This document shows positions 5,022-5,235 of a DNA stretch of 5,235 bases, in pieces. Source of the DNA: Gulosibacter sediminis (GTDB taxonomy: Bacteria > Actinomycetota > Actinomycetes > Actinomycetales > Microbacteriaceae); NCBI RefSeq assembly GCF_014904065.1, contig NZ_JACXJG010000018.1:135514-140748 (forward strand), given 5' to 3'. The translations under genes were made by a program, and so were the position numbers. The first letter of the stretch is position 1. Every line of letters starts with the position of its first letter. The notes beneath the pieces were generated by a model that was not told where the DNA came from, ran no database searches, and saw only the letters and a program-made list of their open reading frames with translations.

Positions 5022-5235
5022 GTGGCTCTACAGATCGGAGTCATCGCCGACGACTTCACCGGGGCGACCGACATTGCCGGCTTCCTGGTTGAGGGCGGTT
5101 TGCGCACCGCGCAGCTCAGCGGGGTGCCCACCGGCCCGTTGCCCGACGTCGACGCCATCGTGATCAGCCTGAAGAGCCGATCGATCCCCGCAGGCGACGC
5201 GGTTGTGCAATCGCTCGCGGCGCGCGAGGCGCTGC
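5022..5235 (+). CDS. otnK: 3-oxo-tetronate kinase, four-carbon acid sugar kinase family, 3' end outside window
   Basis: The first 71 residues of a kinase usually about 420 residues long; the gene runs off the window. OtnK phosphorylates 3-oxo-tetronate at O4 in the breakdown of threonate/erythronate-type four-carbon sugar acids, after a dehydrogenase (LtnD-like) and before a decarboxylase (OtnC). The N-terminus reads IGVIADDFTGATDIAGFL, the hallmark of the family (formerly DUF1537), followed by GVPTGPLPDVDAIVISLKSRS (34-54), which matches known OtnK proteins closely. The start is GTG at 5022, with GAGGAGG (5011-5017) 4 bases upstream. TGA lies in frame at 5010-5012, so no earlier start is possible. 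The rest of the pathway would be expected downstream, outside the window. The upstream dyad and phased repeats suggest induction by a substrate-responsive regulator. Confidence 0.92.
   Translation, partial: MALQIGVIADDFTGATDIAGFLVEGGLRTAQLSGVPTGPLPDVDAIVISLKSRSIPAGDAVVQSLAAREAL

Noticed and set aside
4969..5163. Small + strand frame starting in the otnK leader
   Set aside because: It runs out of frame through otnK, with no ribosome site and no recognisable protein features.

Overview
The window is a dense, high-GC stretch of bacterial chromosome. GC-rich third codon positions, actinobacterial-type sequence signatures (notably in the alpha-hydroxy-acid oxidase) and good Shine-Dalgarno sites suggest a high-GC actinobacterium. 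Microbacteriaceae is a plausible family, but that is inference. No RNA gene, mobile element, CRISPR array or replication origin is visible, and no gap between genes exceeds 300 bases.

The left part (1-2388, + strand) holds the 3' three-quarters of a rhamnulokinase-type FGGY sugar kinase. A complete FMN-dependent alpha-hydroxy-acid (L-lactate-type) oxidase follows after 16 bases. The pair fits L-rhamnose breakdown: the kinase makes rhamnulose-1-phosphate, aldol cleavage gives lactaldehyde, lactaldehyde is oxidised to lactate, and the oxidase turns lactate into pyruvate.

The centre (2385-4846) is a block of four genes on the - strand. In transcription order they are a small CxxC carboxymuconolactone-decarboxylase/AhpD-like protein, a short-chain dehydrogenase, a SnoaL/NTF2-like small enzyme and a DJ-1/PfpI-family protein. 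The dehydrogenase and the NTF2-like gene are 15 bases apart and surely cotranscribed. The two other gaps in the block (142 and 94 bases) contain strong inverted repeats that could be terminators or leader elements. The block looks like a small catabolic or carbonyl/peroxide-handling module whose substrate cannot be read from sequence. Its last gene meets the oxidase tail to tail, and the two stop codons share one CTAG.

The right end (4847-5235) is a 175-base divergent intergenic region followed by the start of a 3-oxo-tetronate kinase (OtnK) gene on the + strand. That kinase belongs to four-carbon sugar-acid catabolism (threonate/erythronate type). The region has a perfect 15-bp dyad and 10-bp-phased repeats, which look like a regulator binding site. 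The window therefore joins two sugar or sugar-acid kinase loci with an oxidoreductase module inserted between them in the opposite orientation.
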